In this document: piece by piece, positions 9,202 through 17,015 of the stretch
Position numbering within the stretch: position 1 is the stretch's first letter
Layout of the letters: the number at the start of each line of letters is the position of its first letter
Program-made: the position numbers and the translations under genes
The notes under the pieces: model-generated
Seen by the model: only the letters and a program-made list of their open reading frames with translations
The model's database searches: none
What the model was told of the DNA's origin: nothing
Assembly (NCBI RefSeq): GCF_049942825.1
Contig: NZ_CP187970.1
Span: 3,782,001-3,846,000 of the forward strand
DNA length: 64,000 nt
Direction of reading: 5' to 3'
From: Paenibacillus_G sp049942825
GTDB lineage: Bacteria; Bacillota; Bacilli; Paenibacillales; NBRC-103111

Positions 9202-10116
9202 ATGAAAAGAAATGTAAAAGGCGGGTTGCTGCTGGCTGTCGGGCTCCTGCTGCTGACCATGGCGGTGACAAAAGAAGGTTGGGCCTCTATCCCTGTTTCC
9301 TTCTCAATGAACACGGAAGAGGTCCGGATGGAAGAATCTACGAAAGCTTCTTCCATTAAGAGCATTCAAGTCGATTCGGGCAGCACGGACGTGCGTATAG
9401 TCCCGGGCAGTACGGATGAAATTCGCACACGGCTAGAGGGCAGAGCCAGTTCCGACTATGCCGAAAGGCTCCGCCTCGAAGTAAAGCCGGAGGGAGAGAA
9501 GCTTCATATAAAAGCGGTTGAATCGGACGAAATTCATCTGGGGCTCAACTTGACCCATTTGGAGTTAATCGTGGAGCTGCCGGAGAAAGCCTGGGAATCG
9601 GTAGCCATCCGTACGCGGAGCGGGAATCTGGAGCTCGCCGAGCTGAAGGGGGCCAAAGTGGAAGCGGAGGCGGGCAGCGGGGATATTGAAGCATCTAAAA
9701 TTAAGGCTGCGCAGCTCAAGCTTCTCACAACTTCGGGAAATATCCGCTCTGAGGAGTTTGAGGGTGAAAACCTGGTGTTCAAGGCGGGGACCGGTGATGT
9801 GGTTCTCGTCAATGGACAATCGGAGGTGGATGGTTCCACCGGCTCGGGTACGATTACGGTCCAGACGGAGGCTCTCCAACAAAATGCAGATCTCAGTACG
9901 GGAAGCGGCGATGTGATCGTAGAGTCTGCCCGCCAGCCGAGCTCCCTCGCTGTGGACTATAACAGCGGTTCCGGAACCGGCGAGATCCAGTGGCAAGGGA
10001 TTACTTACCAGGACAAAAGCGAGGACGGTGAGCGGATTAAGGGAGTATTCGGAGCCGGCGAGGCTCACTTAAAAGTTCGAACCACTTCGGGGGATTTTAA
10101 ACTGCTCCAGAACTAG
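9202..10116 (+). CDS. DUF4097 family beta-repeat protein with N-terminal membrane anchor
   Basis: A 304-residue protein. An N-terminal hydrophobic segment (GGLLLAVGLLLLTMAVT) acts as signal or anchor. The remainder is a repeating pattern of short strands with TTSGN, GSGDI, GTGDV and GSGTI turns, the hallmark of the DUF4097/adhesin-like beta-helix found in LiaG-type envelope stress proteins. It should sit outside the membrane; no enzyme motif is visible. The start at 9202 is preferred over 9157 and 9196 because GAGGAG at 9187-9192 is 9 bases upstream. It is a single gene followed by a clean terminator. Function is unknown; LiaG relatives belong to cell-envelope stress regulons, but no liaFSR genes are nearby. 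Confidence 0.75.
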   Translation: MKRNVKGGLLLAVGLLLLTMAVTKEGWASIPVSFSMNTEEVRMEESTKASSIKSIQVDSGSTDVRIVPGSTDEIRTRLEGRASSDYAERLRLEVKPEGEKLHIKAVESDEIHLGLNLTHLELIVELPEKAWESVAIRTRSGNLELAELKGAKVEAEAGSGDIEASKIKAAQLKLLTTSGNIRSEEFEGENLVFKAGTGDVVLVNGQSEVDGSTGSGTITVQTEALQQNADLSTGSGDVIVESARQPSSLAVDYNSGSGTGEIQWQGITYQDKSEDGERIKGVFGAGEAHLKVRTTSGDFKLLQN

Positions 10117-10127
10117 ACGCAGGTACC

Positions 10128-10176
10128 AACCGTCAAGCCGGCATTCTCAATGAATGTGCGGAATGACGGTTTTTTA
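10128..10176 (+). terminator. intrinsic terminator of the DUF4097 gene
   Basis: Arms AACCGTCA and TGACGGTT close over an inner stem built on GCATTC/GAATGTGC and end in six T residues, 12 bases after the stop. Confidence 0.8.
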
Positions 10177-10444
10177 GTTGTCATTTCATTTCTATAACTA
10201 GAGCTCAAAGGAAAGAATGCCGCCGAATCTGGATGGGAGTGTAACGGCAGGCAGGCCAAGCGGGTGTTAAAAGCAGAAAAAAGGGGCGGGACGGATGACT
10301 TGAATTACTTAGTTGGCTCAAAGTAAAGCGACATAACTATAATTATGTAAACATAAAACGCCGAGCATCTTACTGACTGGTTGCGATTCTTGCAATTCCA
10401 CATCCACGCACACGGCGACCATGCCGGCGTCGGCCTCATACTAA

Positions 10445-10860
10445 GTGATGATTCTCATCACATAAAGTCGCCATTCTGCAGATTTCTTCGATTATCCGAT
10501 GATCTGTATCACCTAATTCGCCCATGGCCACGATTCCACCGCCCGCTTCATCTTATGTGATGATTATCATCACATAAAGCCGCCATTCTGCAGATTTCTT
10601 CGATTATCCGATGATCTGTATCACATAATTCACCCACGACCACGAAAACGCCACCCGCTTCATTTTTAGTGATGATTCTCATCACATAAAGTCGCCATTC
10701 TGCAGATTTCTTCGATTAACCGATGATCCGTATCACATAATTCGCCCACGACTACGATTACGCCACCCGCTTCATCTTATATGATGATACTCATCACATA
10801 AAGCCGCCATTTCGCCGATTCCTTCGATAACCGAATATTCGCATCCCTTTATCGCTGGGG
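10445..10860. repeat. four tandem repeats with an exact 112-bp period, each with a 7-1-7 dyad
   Basis: The landmark GTGATGATTNTCATCAC starts at 10445, 10557 and 10669 and, slightly changed, at 10781: exactly 112 bases each time. The rest of each unit (CATAAAG-CGCCATTCTGCAGATT, TTCTTCGATTA, CCGATGATC, GTATCACATAATTC) is also kept, with the fourth unit most diverged. In the second unit the dyad is perfect: TGATGAT, one base, ATCATCA, one mismatch per half from the Fur-family box TGATAAT-N-ATTATCA. There is no gene inside. Confidence 0.8.
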
Positions 10861-11235
10861 CAGAACACAACCTCGGTTAGTATAAACTTGTTTTAAATAT
10901 ACTTGTTTTCATGCATATCTACATATGGAATCATTAGCGCTCCTCAGCCACAAAGGATCTTAATGATTGGCATAGACGGAACTTAGCGGTGAATACCTTG
11001 GATAGAAGGGGACTTGAATCTGCTCCTGACACCGATCAAACAAGAAAAATAGGGGAGAGCCCATGTACACCGGGGAGTTGCCGGCTAGGAAGAGCTTTAG
11101 AGCCTTGCTGCTTATACCCAACGGGAAGGACCAGAATACGGAGAGGGGGACGGGGAGACTGCTCCAAAGCTGACGACCAGCATGGCTGCGTAAGATCAAT
11201 CATGCAGCCCGATCCGTGTAGCGGCGGTCCGATAT

Positions 11236-11449
11236 TTACACGCAGCGGAACTCATCGAGATCCGTGAACAGTAACGCATTGTGCACTGTGCACTTTCACC
11301 CGGCCTTCCCGCAGGTTCACGGCCTCGAAGCGTACGTTCTGGCAGCACGCCTTGACCTCGTGGATCTTCGGGGAAACGGTCCGGTTGGCGAAGATCGGGC
11401 CGTTACCGCAGAAGTTGCCGTCATGGAGTGGCTCTCCGAAGTCCCCGCC
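11236..11449 (-). pseudogene. lacZ: fragment of a GH2 beta-galactosidase (lacZ)
   Basis: The minus strand from 11449 reads GGDFGEPLHDGNFCGNGPIF, then ANRTVSPKIHEVK, then CQNVRFEAVNL. This matches the end of the catalytic barrel of LacZ, where the family has GGDFG, a NFC-NGLV block, ADRTPHP and E-K. Near 11285 the frame shifts and the continuation NALLFTDLDEF is the family's next domain, ending in a stop. Roughly 70 of more than 1000 residues survive, so it is a dead remnant. It stands upstream of sugar-uptake genes, which fits loss of an older carbohydrate locus. Confidence 0.8.
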
Positions 11450-11666
11450 GTTTCGATAGTCTTACCGTCCGTTTTATGCGCACATATGAGCCGCCGAGTT
11501 GATCTTACCCAGCCTTAGAGAATCCACACCCGTTGGCGAGCACGGGTGCAGCCTGCAGAAAAGAAAGGGCGACGGTTACCACAGCATTCGCGGCGTTTCC
11601 CTCACCGGCTGGTATTCTTCCGTTTTCCCCATGTACCAGTGATGCGGCCTCCCGCTGCAAAGCCTG

Positions 11667-12764
11667 CTAGGTTGCGGAGGGCATGACGCCCGTATACAGG
11701 GACTGCGGGCGATAAATCCGGTTGCCGGCTGCCTGCTCCAGCACATGGGCGGTCCAGCCGACGATCCGGGCGGCAGTGAAGGTTGGCGTGAAGAGGCTGG
11801 CCGGCATACCAGCCGCTCGCATGACCGCTGCGGCATAAAACTCGACGTTCGTGTAGAGCTCCCGCCCCGGCTTGTATTCGGCGAGCAGCCGGATGGCCGT
11901 CCGTTCGGTATGCACGGCGAGATCGAGCCAAGGGTCCCCGCCTGCGAGGCCGGCACAAACGTCACGCAGCGCCTCCGCCCGCGGATCACGGGTTTTGTAC
12001 ACGCGGTGCCCGAAACCCATGAGGCGCTCGCCGCGTTCCAGCATGGCCCGGAGCACAGGCTCCGCCTGGTCCGGCGCACCGATTGCATCGAGCAGCCGGA
12101 TGACTCCCGTTGGGGCGCCTCCGTGAAGCGGGCCTTTCATCGCGCCGATGGCGGCCCCCACCGCGGAATAGATGTCCGACTCGGTGGATGCGACCACTCT
12201 TGCTGCGAAAGTGGAGGCATTCAGCCCATGCTCCATGGCCAGGACCATGTAGGCATTCATGGCGCGAATCTGTGCCGGGGTGGCCGGGCGGCCGAACAGG
12301 AGAAACAGGTAGTGGGCTGCGTGACCCATCTCTCCATGATTTTCTTCGTCCCATGGGGTGCCGCTGAGCTGATGATACCGGTATGCCGTGATCACCGGCA
12401 GCAGAGCGGTAAGCTGCAGTGCCTGCCACCGGGTAGGGGGCCACGCGGATTCGTCCCCGGCCAGGGAGGAGACAGCGCACTGAAGGGCACTCATCAGAGG
12501 GGTACTGCGCGGAAGGGCATCGAGCAGGCGGCGAAGCTCGGGTGTGAGCCGGCGCTGCTGCACCAGATCCTCGTGTAACTCTGCAAGCTGGTCGGGAGTC
12601 GGCAAAGTACCGTGCCACAGCAGGTAGGCTGCTTCTTCGAACGTGTGATGCAGGGCAAGGTCTTTGGCCCACTGCCCTCGGTAGACCAGGTGTCCTTTTG
12701 CTCCGTCGATGTGGGAAATTCCCGTTTCTGCGGCAGTAACGCCTTCCAAGCCTTTGGCGATCAT
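11667..12764 (-). CDS. citrate synthase / methylcitrate synthase family protein
   Basis: A 365-residue enzyme of the type II-like bacterial citrate synthase family, which condenses acetyl-CoA (or propionyl-CoA) with oxaloacetate. The catalytic histidines are present: His214 in GPLHGGAPT and His253 in GFGHRVYKTRDPRA, plus His179 in AMEHGLNAS for substrate binding. The third catalytic position, usually Asp in NVDFY, is Glu308 in TNVEFYAAAV. The protein resembles the secondary synthase CitA of Bacillus more than the main CitZ enzyme. AGGAGGG stands upstream of the ATG. It is divergent from the flavoprotein gene at 12972 with an AT-rich shared promoter region. Substrate choice cannot be decided from sequence. 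Confidence 0.85.
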   Translation of the reverse strand: MIAKGLEGVTAAETGISHIDGAKGHLVYRGQWAKDLALHHTFEEAAYLLWHGTLPTPDQLAELHEDLVQQRRLTPELRRLLDALPRSTPLMSALQCAVSSLAGDESAWPPTRWQALQLTALLPVITAYRYHQLSGTPWDEENHGEMGHAAHYLFLLFGRPATPAQIRAMNAYMVLAMEHGLNASTFAARVVASTESDIYSAVGAAIGAMKGPLHGGAPTGVIRLLDAIGAPDQAEPVLRAMLERGERLMGFGHRVYKTRDPRAEALRDVCAGLAGGDPWLDLAVHTERTAIRLLAEYKPGRELYTNVEFYAAAVMRAAGMPASLFTPTFTAARIVGWTAHVLEQAAGNRIYRPQSLYTGVMPSAT

Positions 12765-12971
12765 GGTCAGCCCTCCTAATGGGTGTCATTTCATAACCAT
12801 CGATTAGTAAATTCTTGGAAAGATCATAACATGCCATCTTGATAAACAAAATATCAAATATTATATATAGGTTATAAATATGGATTATCAATCTTCAGGA
12901 TGGGCTTAAAAACCAAACGTTTCTGAAGCATATTCCGGAGACACTTTTTGTAAAGGAGGGAGCAAGCAGCC

Positions 12972-13874
12972 ATGTATGATGCAGCGATTATCGGCGGCGG
13001 TCCTGCGGGATTGAATGCCGCGTTGATGCTCGGCAGGGCGCGCCGGACGGTGGTGCTGCTCGACGATAACAAGGCCCGCAATGCGGTATCCCGGGAATCC
13101 CACGGGTTCCTCACCAGGGACGGAATCCGGCCTTCGGATCTCCGCCTACTTGCACAGCAGGAGCTAAAGAAATACGCATCGGTCACGGGAGCTCCCGACA
13201 GGGTGATTCAAGTGGAACGGAGCGGACCGGGCTTCAAGGTGGTTACGGAGGATGGCTTCACCGTGATGTCCCGCACGCTGGTGCTCGCGACAGGCTTTAA
13301 GGAGGTGCTCCCTGAGATCCCGGGCATCCGGGAGTTCTATGGGCAGAGCCTATTCAACTGTCCTTATTGTGACGGATGGGAGCTGCGTGATAAAGGGCTG
13401 GTGCTCGTCTCGGACGGCCTGCATCTGTTCCAAATGGCGAAGCTGCTCGTTCAATGGAGCCGTGACCTCCTGGTCTGCACCAACGGCTGGAATGGGATGA
13501 CGCCGGAGCAGGCTAGGGCGCTTGCGGCGAGGGGGATACAGATCCATTTCGGGCGCATCGCCGGGCTTGAGGGTGAGGAAGGGCAACTGAAGGAACTGAA
13601 GTTCACGGACGGTTCAAGCGTACTTAGAGAGGGCGGGTTCGTCAAAACGCAGTGGGTTCAAGGCGCCCCTTTTGGTTACCGGCTCGGCTGCCGGATCAAC
13701 GCTCATGGAGGCCTCCTGACGGACAGCACGGGAAGAACGACGGTGCCTGGCGTATTCGCGGCAGGTGATGCGGCGGTCTCCGGACCGACGCTGCAGATTA
13801 TAGCGGCGGCGGAAGGCAGCAGGGCGGCCATGGGGGTGAATCAATACCTGACGGATTTGGATTTTGGGTGGTAA
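12972..13874 (+). CDS. thioredoxin-reductase-like NAD(P)/FAD-dependent oxidoreductase
   Basis: A 300-residue flavoprotein. The FAD Rossmann motif IIGGGPAGLNAA is at residues 6-17, the redox-active dithiol is in NCPYCDGWE, and the second FAD motif GVFAAGDAA is near the end, followed by the Gln-Ile contact typical of the group. The central pyridine-nucleotide domain is unusual: where thioredoxin reductases have GGGxxA it reads LVLVSDGLHLFQMAKLL. The protein therefore belongs with the GliT/YumC-like dithiol oxidases and reductases and not classical TrxB. The ribosome site AAGGAGGG lies 9-10 bases before the ATG. It is divergent from the citrate synthase gene. Confidence 0.82.
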   Translation: MYDAAIIGGGPAGLNAALMLGRARRTVVLLDDNKARNAVSRESHGFLTRDGIRPSDLRLLAQQELKKYASVTGAPDRVIQVERSGPGFKVVTEDGFTVMSRTLVLATGFKEVLPEIPGIREFYGQSLFNCPYCDGWELRDKGLVLVSDGLHLFQMAKLLVQWSRDLLVCTNGWNGMTPEQARALAARGIQIHFGRIAGLEGEEGQLKELKFTDGSSVLREGGFVKTQWVQGAPFGYRLGCRINAHGGLLTDSTGRTTVPGVFAAGDAAVSGPTLQIIAAAEGSRAAMGVNQYLTDLDFGW

Positions 13875-13933
13875 TTCCAGAGATGCGGCAATGGCATGCT
13901 TCCAACGTAGAGAACATAATTTTTTCTTGCACA

Positions 13934-13947
13934 GGAAAGCGCTATCA
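13934..13947. promoter_or_regulatory. probable cre site (CcpA catabolite control)
   Basis: GGAAAGCGCTATCA agrees with 12 of 14 positions of the cre consensus TGAAARCGYTTTCA. It lies 85 bases before the LacI-family gene and just upstream of its candidate operator, so catabolite repression of the sugar locus is likely. Confidence 0.55.
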
Positions 13948-13964
13948 TTTATAATCAAAGCATC

Positions 13965-13980
13965 TTGAAAAGGTTTTCAG
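13965..13980. promoter_or_regulatory. probable operator of the LacI-family regulator
   Basis: TTGAAAAGGTTTTCAG is a near-perfect inverted repeat in the leader of the regulator gene. It shares GAAAASSTTTTC with the perfect palindrome at 15141-15158, which suggests autoregulation. Confidence 0.55.
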
Positions 13981-14032
13981 TATAGTCGACTTACAGCGTG
14001 CTGCCCAAATTCATCTGCAAGGAAAGAATGAC

Positions 14033-15055
14033 ATGAAACCAACCATCAGGGACGTTGCAGCATTGGCGGGGGTATCGATCTCTACCGTATCACGGGTGAT
14101 GAACGCGCCGGAATCGGTGGTGGAGAGCAAACGGACGAAGGTGCTGCAGGCGATCGAGAGGCTGCAGTACCAGCCGAATGCCTTTGCGCGCGGATTGATT
14201 TACAAGAAATCGCATACGCTCGGCGTGCTCATTCCCGACATTCGTAATCCTTACTATGCGGGGGTCATCCGCGGAATGGAGGATGCTGCAAAGTCGCTTG
14301 GCTACAGCATCATGATCTGCAATACGGACCGGGACAAAGAACGCCTGATCTCTTATCTCGAGAACTTTAACGAGAAGCAGGTCGACGGGATTCTGTTCAC
14401 TTCCGAAACGGTCTATCCGGACTACTATGCAGAGATCCAGCGGTTCCGGCTGCCGGTGGTGCTCGTGTCGACGCATTCCCTCGAATACGAGCTCGCTTCG
14501 GTGAAGATCAATGATGAAGCGGCCTCGTACGATGCCGTATCTTATCTGATCGGCCTCGGCCACCGTCAGATCGGTATGATCTCCCTGCCGCTCAGCGATC
14601 CGATCGCCGGTCTGCCGCGCTACCAGGGCTACATGCGGGCGCTGCGCGAACACAGCCTGCCGCATGAGGACAGCCGGGTCATCTATGCGGAGCATTGGTA
14701 CGATGAGGCGCACAGCGCAGCAGGCCGTCTGTTCGGCCGGCATCCGGAGACCACGGCAGTCTTCGCGGCTTCCGATGAGTTCGCTATGGGGGTTCTGTCG
14801 TACCTGTATGAGAGCAGGACCCGGGTGCCTGAAGAAGTATCGGTCGTCGGGTTCGACAACATCCGGATGTCCGGGATGACCATCCCCAAGCTGACCACGG
14901 TAGCGCAGCCCGTGTATGAGCTGGGGTACAAGGGGGTCGAGAAGCTGCACCGGCTGATCGAGCAGGGGAGCGTGACGCCGCTTAGGGAGTATCTGCCGCA
15001 CGGGCTTGTGATCCGTTCCTCCGCCGCAGCTCCCCGGATAGGAACGCAAGGGTAA
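14033..15055 (+). CDS. LacI family transcriptional regulator
   Basis: A 340-residue repressor. The N-terminal helix-turn-helix is TIRDVAALAGVSISTVSRVM (residues 3-22), followed by the hinge helix and a periplasmic-binding-like effector domain from LGVLIPDIRNPYYAGVIRG onward with the QVDGILF and VSVVGFDNIRMSGMTIPKLT landmarks. It very likely controls the alpha-glucoside-type transporter that follows on the same strand 535 bases later. Candidate operators lie on both sides of its own gene, and a cre-like site precedes it. The inducer should be the transported sugar. Confidence 0.9.
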   Translation: MKPTIRDVAALAGVSISTVSRVMNAPESVVESKRTKVLQAIERLQYQPNAFARGLIYKKSHTLGVLIPDIRNPYYAGVIRGMEDAAKSLGYSIMICNTDRDKERLISYLENFNEKQVDGILFTSETVYPDYYAEIQRFRLPVVLVSTHSLEYELASVKINDEAASYDAVSYLIGLGHRQIGMISLPLSDPIAGLPRYQGYMRALREHSLPHEDSRVIYAEHWYDEAHSAAGRLFGRHPETTAVFAASDEFAMGVLSYLYESRTRVPEEVSVVGFDNIRMSGMTIPKLTTVAQPVYELGYKGVEKLHRLIEQGSVTPLREYLPHGLVIRSSAAAPRIGTQG

Positions 15056-15140
15056 ACGGCTGCAGCATCGCTGAAGGGAAGATTGCCCATAGTGAGGAAC
15101 CTCTTCTGTTTATATCAATGGCAGACCTCTCATCGTTTCC

Positions 15141-15158
15141 TTTGAAAAGCTTTTCAAA
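15141..15158. promoter_or_regulatory. perfect 18-bp palindrome, candidate LacI-family operator
   Basis: TTTGAAAAGCTTTTCAAA is fully symmetric and resembles the site at 13965-13980. It stands at the head of the 535-base leader region in front of the sugar transporter operon. Confidence 0.6.
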
Positions 15159-15590
15159 TAGGCATATCCAAGCTGCCTGAGCTGCCTTCGTGCTGTTGTA
15201 AAAAACAGCCTGCGTCAGCTTACCAGGTGAAGAATCCGCACCGAGGCAGGTGAATCCATGAACTGCGTTTATAAAGCGAGAGCGGCTCCTGTTTGGGAAC
15301 TAGAATAATTGAATGAGAGGGTGACGCCGGGTATTGCTCCTAAATATTGCCCCCCTGGTCAGGTTCTCCAGTTGCGGAACAAGTGGGCATGACGGGATGA
15401 TCGAAACCCGGATGGCCAAAAAAGATTTATTTGACTAATAATTAACTATATTAATTAATCTGATTAAATTATTCCCATTGCTGAGTTCCTTTGCATAGTT
15501 CATGTCATTAATTATGATTACACACGAAAATGAAACCGCATTCATTCCTGTCCGTCCATTACCTCCATATTGGAAAGGGGAACTTAACCT
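15159..15590 (+). other. long leader region of the sugar ABC transporter operon
   Basis: No gene is seen. The last 150 bases before the ribosome site are very AT-rich (runs of ATTAATTAA near 15455) and are the likely promoter area. I do not recognise a riboswitch consensus here. Confidence 0.35.
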
Positions 15591-17003
15591 ATGTCCAAAC
15601 GATTCCGTAAGCCAAGCGCATCCGCTGTTTCCGTGCTTCTCGCTTCCTCGATGCTCGTGACCGCCTGTGGCGGCAATGCTCCCGCTGAACCGTCCAGCGC
15701 GCCGGCTAAGACGGACCCCGCTCCCGCCAAGACCGAACAACCCGCCGCAGCGCCCGCCGCGGGAAGCAGTGAATACGATCAAGCACTGGCCGGTAAGTTC
15801 AAGGGCACCAAGGTAACCATGTTCGGGCCGTTCACGGACGCCGACCAGGTGAAATTCGAGACGAGCATCAAGGAATTCGAGAGCAAGACGGGGATCGATA
15901 TCCAGTACGAAGGCTCGAAGGAATTCGAGGCGACGATCTCCATCCGCGTGGACGGCGGCAATGCGCCGGATATCGCGGACTTCCCGCAGCCGGGCCTGCT
16001 CGGATCTTTTGCGAAGAAGGGGAAGGTCGTTGACGTCAACAAAGTGATGGACGTGAATGCCCTCAAGAAGAATTACAATGCCTCCTGGATCGACATGGCA
16101 ACGATGGACGGCCCGAGCGGCAGAATCATGGCGGGCATCTGGAACCGGAGCAACGTGAAGAGCCTCGTGTGGTATCCGAAGAAGCAGTTCGACGAGGCCG
16201 GCTACAAGGTGCCGCAGACGTGGGACGAGATGATCGAGCTCTCCCGCCAGATCGCCAAGGATGGCGACAAGGCCTGGAATATCGGGATCGAGAGCGGCGC
16301 GGCCACGGGCTGGGCGGCGACCGACTGGATAGAGGACATCATGCTGCGCACGACGACGCCGGAGAACTATGACAAGTGGGTGAAAGGCGAACTGCCCTTC
16401 ACTTCGCCGGAAGTGAAGAAGGCCGTCGAGAAGATGAGCGAGATCTGGCTGAACGATGAGTTCGTCTACGGCGGGCGCAAATCCATTGTGACCACCTCCT
16501 TTGGCGATGCGCCGAAATCGATGTTCAGCAATCCGGCGAAATCCTGGCTCCACCGCCAGGGGAACTTCATCACCAGCTTCTTCCCTAATACAGCGAAAGC
16601 CGGCGTAGACTACGACTGGTTCTACCTGCCGCCGATCGATCCGCAGTACGGCAATCCGGTGCTGGTCGCAGGCGATATCTACGCGATGTTCAACGACCGT
16701 CCGGAAGTGCGCGCGGTGCTGCAGTTCTTCTCGAAGGGCGAGTCGATCAAGACCTGGGTGCAGTCCGGCGGCGTGATCGCGCCGATGAACGATGCCTCGC
16801 TTGACTGGTACTCCACGGATGTCGACCGCCGGATGGCGAAGCTGGTTCAGGAAGCGAAGACGCTGCGATTCGACGGCTCCGACCTCATGCCGGGCTCGGT
16901 GGGCGCCGGCACGTTCTGGAAGGGCATGACCGACTACGTGAGCGGTACGGTAGACCTGGACGGCGCGCTGAACGAGATTCAAGCCGGCTGGAACAAAAAG
17001 TAA
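15591..17003 (+). CDS. ABC transporter sugar-binding lipoprotein, alpha-glucoside (AglE-like) type
   Basis: A 470-residue family 1 extracellular solute-binding protein. It has a lipoprotein signal with lipobox LVTACGG (Cys near residue 25) and a Pro/Ala/Lys/Thr-rich tether. The mature domain opens with VTMFGPFTDADQVKFETSI, as in AglE-type alpha-glucoside binding proteins, and contains NAPDIADFPQPG and GVIAPMNDASLDWY. It is the first gene of a three-gene operon with two permease genes 12 bases and -1 base apart. The ribosome site GGAAAGGGG precedes the ATG. It should capture di- or oligosaccharides outside the cell and pass them to the permease pair. Confidence 0.85.
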   Translation: MSKRFRKPSASAVSVLLASSMLVTACGGNAPAEPSSAPAKTDPAPAKTEQPAAAPAAGSSEYDQALAGKFKGTKVTMFGPFTDADQVKFETSIKEFESKTGIDIQYEGSKEFEATISIRVDGGNAPDIADFPQPGLLGSFAKKGKVVDVNKVMDVNALKKNYNASWIDMATMDGPSGRIMAGIWNRSNVKSLVWYPKKQFDEAGYKVPQTWDEMIELSRQIAKDGDKAWNIGIESGAATGWAATDWIEDIMLRTTTPENYDKWVKGELPFTSPEVKKAVEKMSEIWLNDEFVYGGRKSIVTTSFGDAPKSMFSNPAKSWLHRQGNFITSFFPNTAKAGVDYDWFYLPPIDPQYGNPVLVAGDIYAMFNDRPEVRAVLQFFSKGESIKTWVQSGGVIAPMNDASLDWYSTDVDRRMAKLVQEAKTLRFDGSDLMPGSVGAGTFWKGMTDYVSGTVDLDGALNEIQAGWNKK

Positions 17004-17015
17004 AGGGGCGGAGCC

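Noticed and set aside
10445..10860. CRISPR array or iteron-type plasmid origin
   Set aside because: The 112-bp unit is conserved throughout with no variable spacers, and no replication initiator gene is nearby.
11576..12088. Minus-strand frames overlapping the end of the citrate synthase gene
   Set aside because: They are out-of-frame readings of the citrate synthase coding sequence.
15159..15590. Riboswitch or T-box in the transporter leader
   Set aside because: I could not find the conserved cores of known riboswitch classes or a T-box sequence, and there is no terminator/antiterminator pair.
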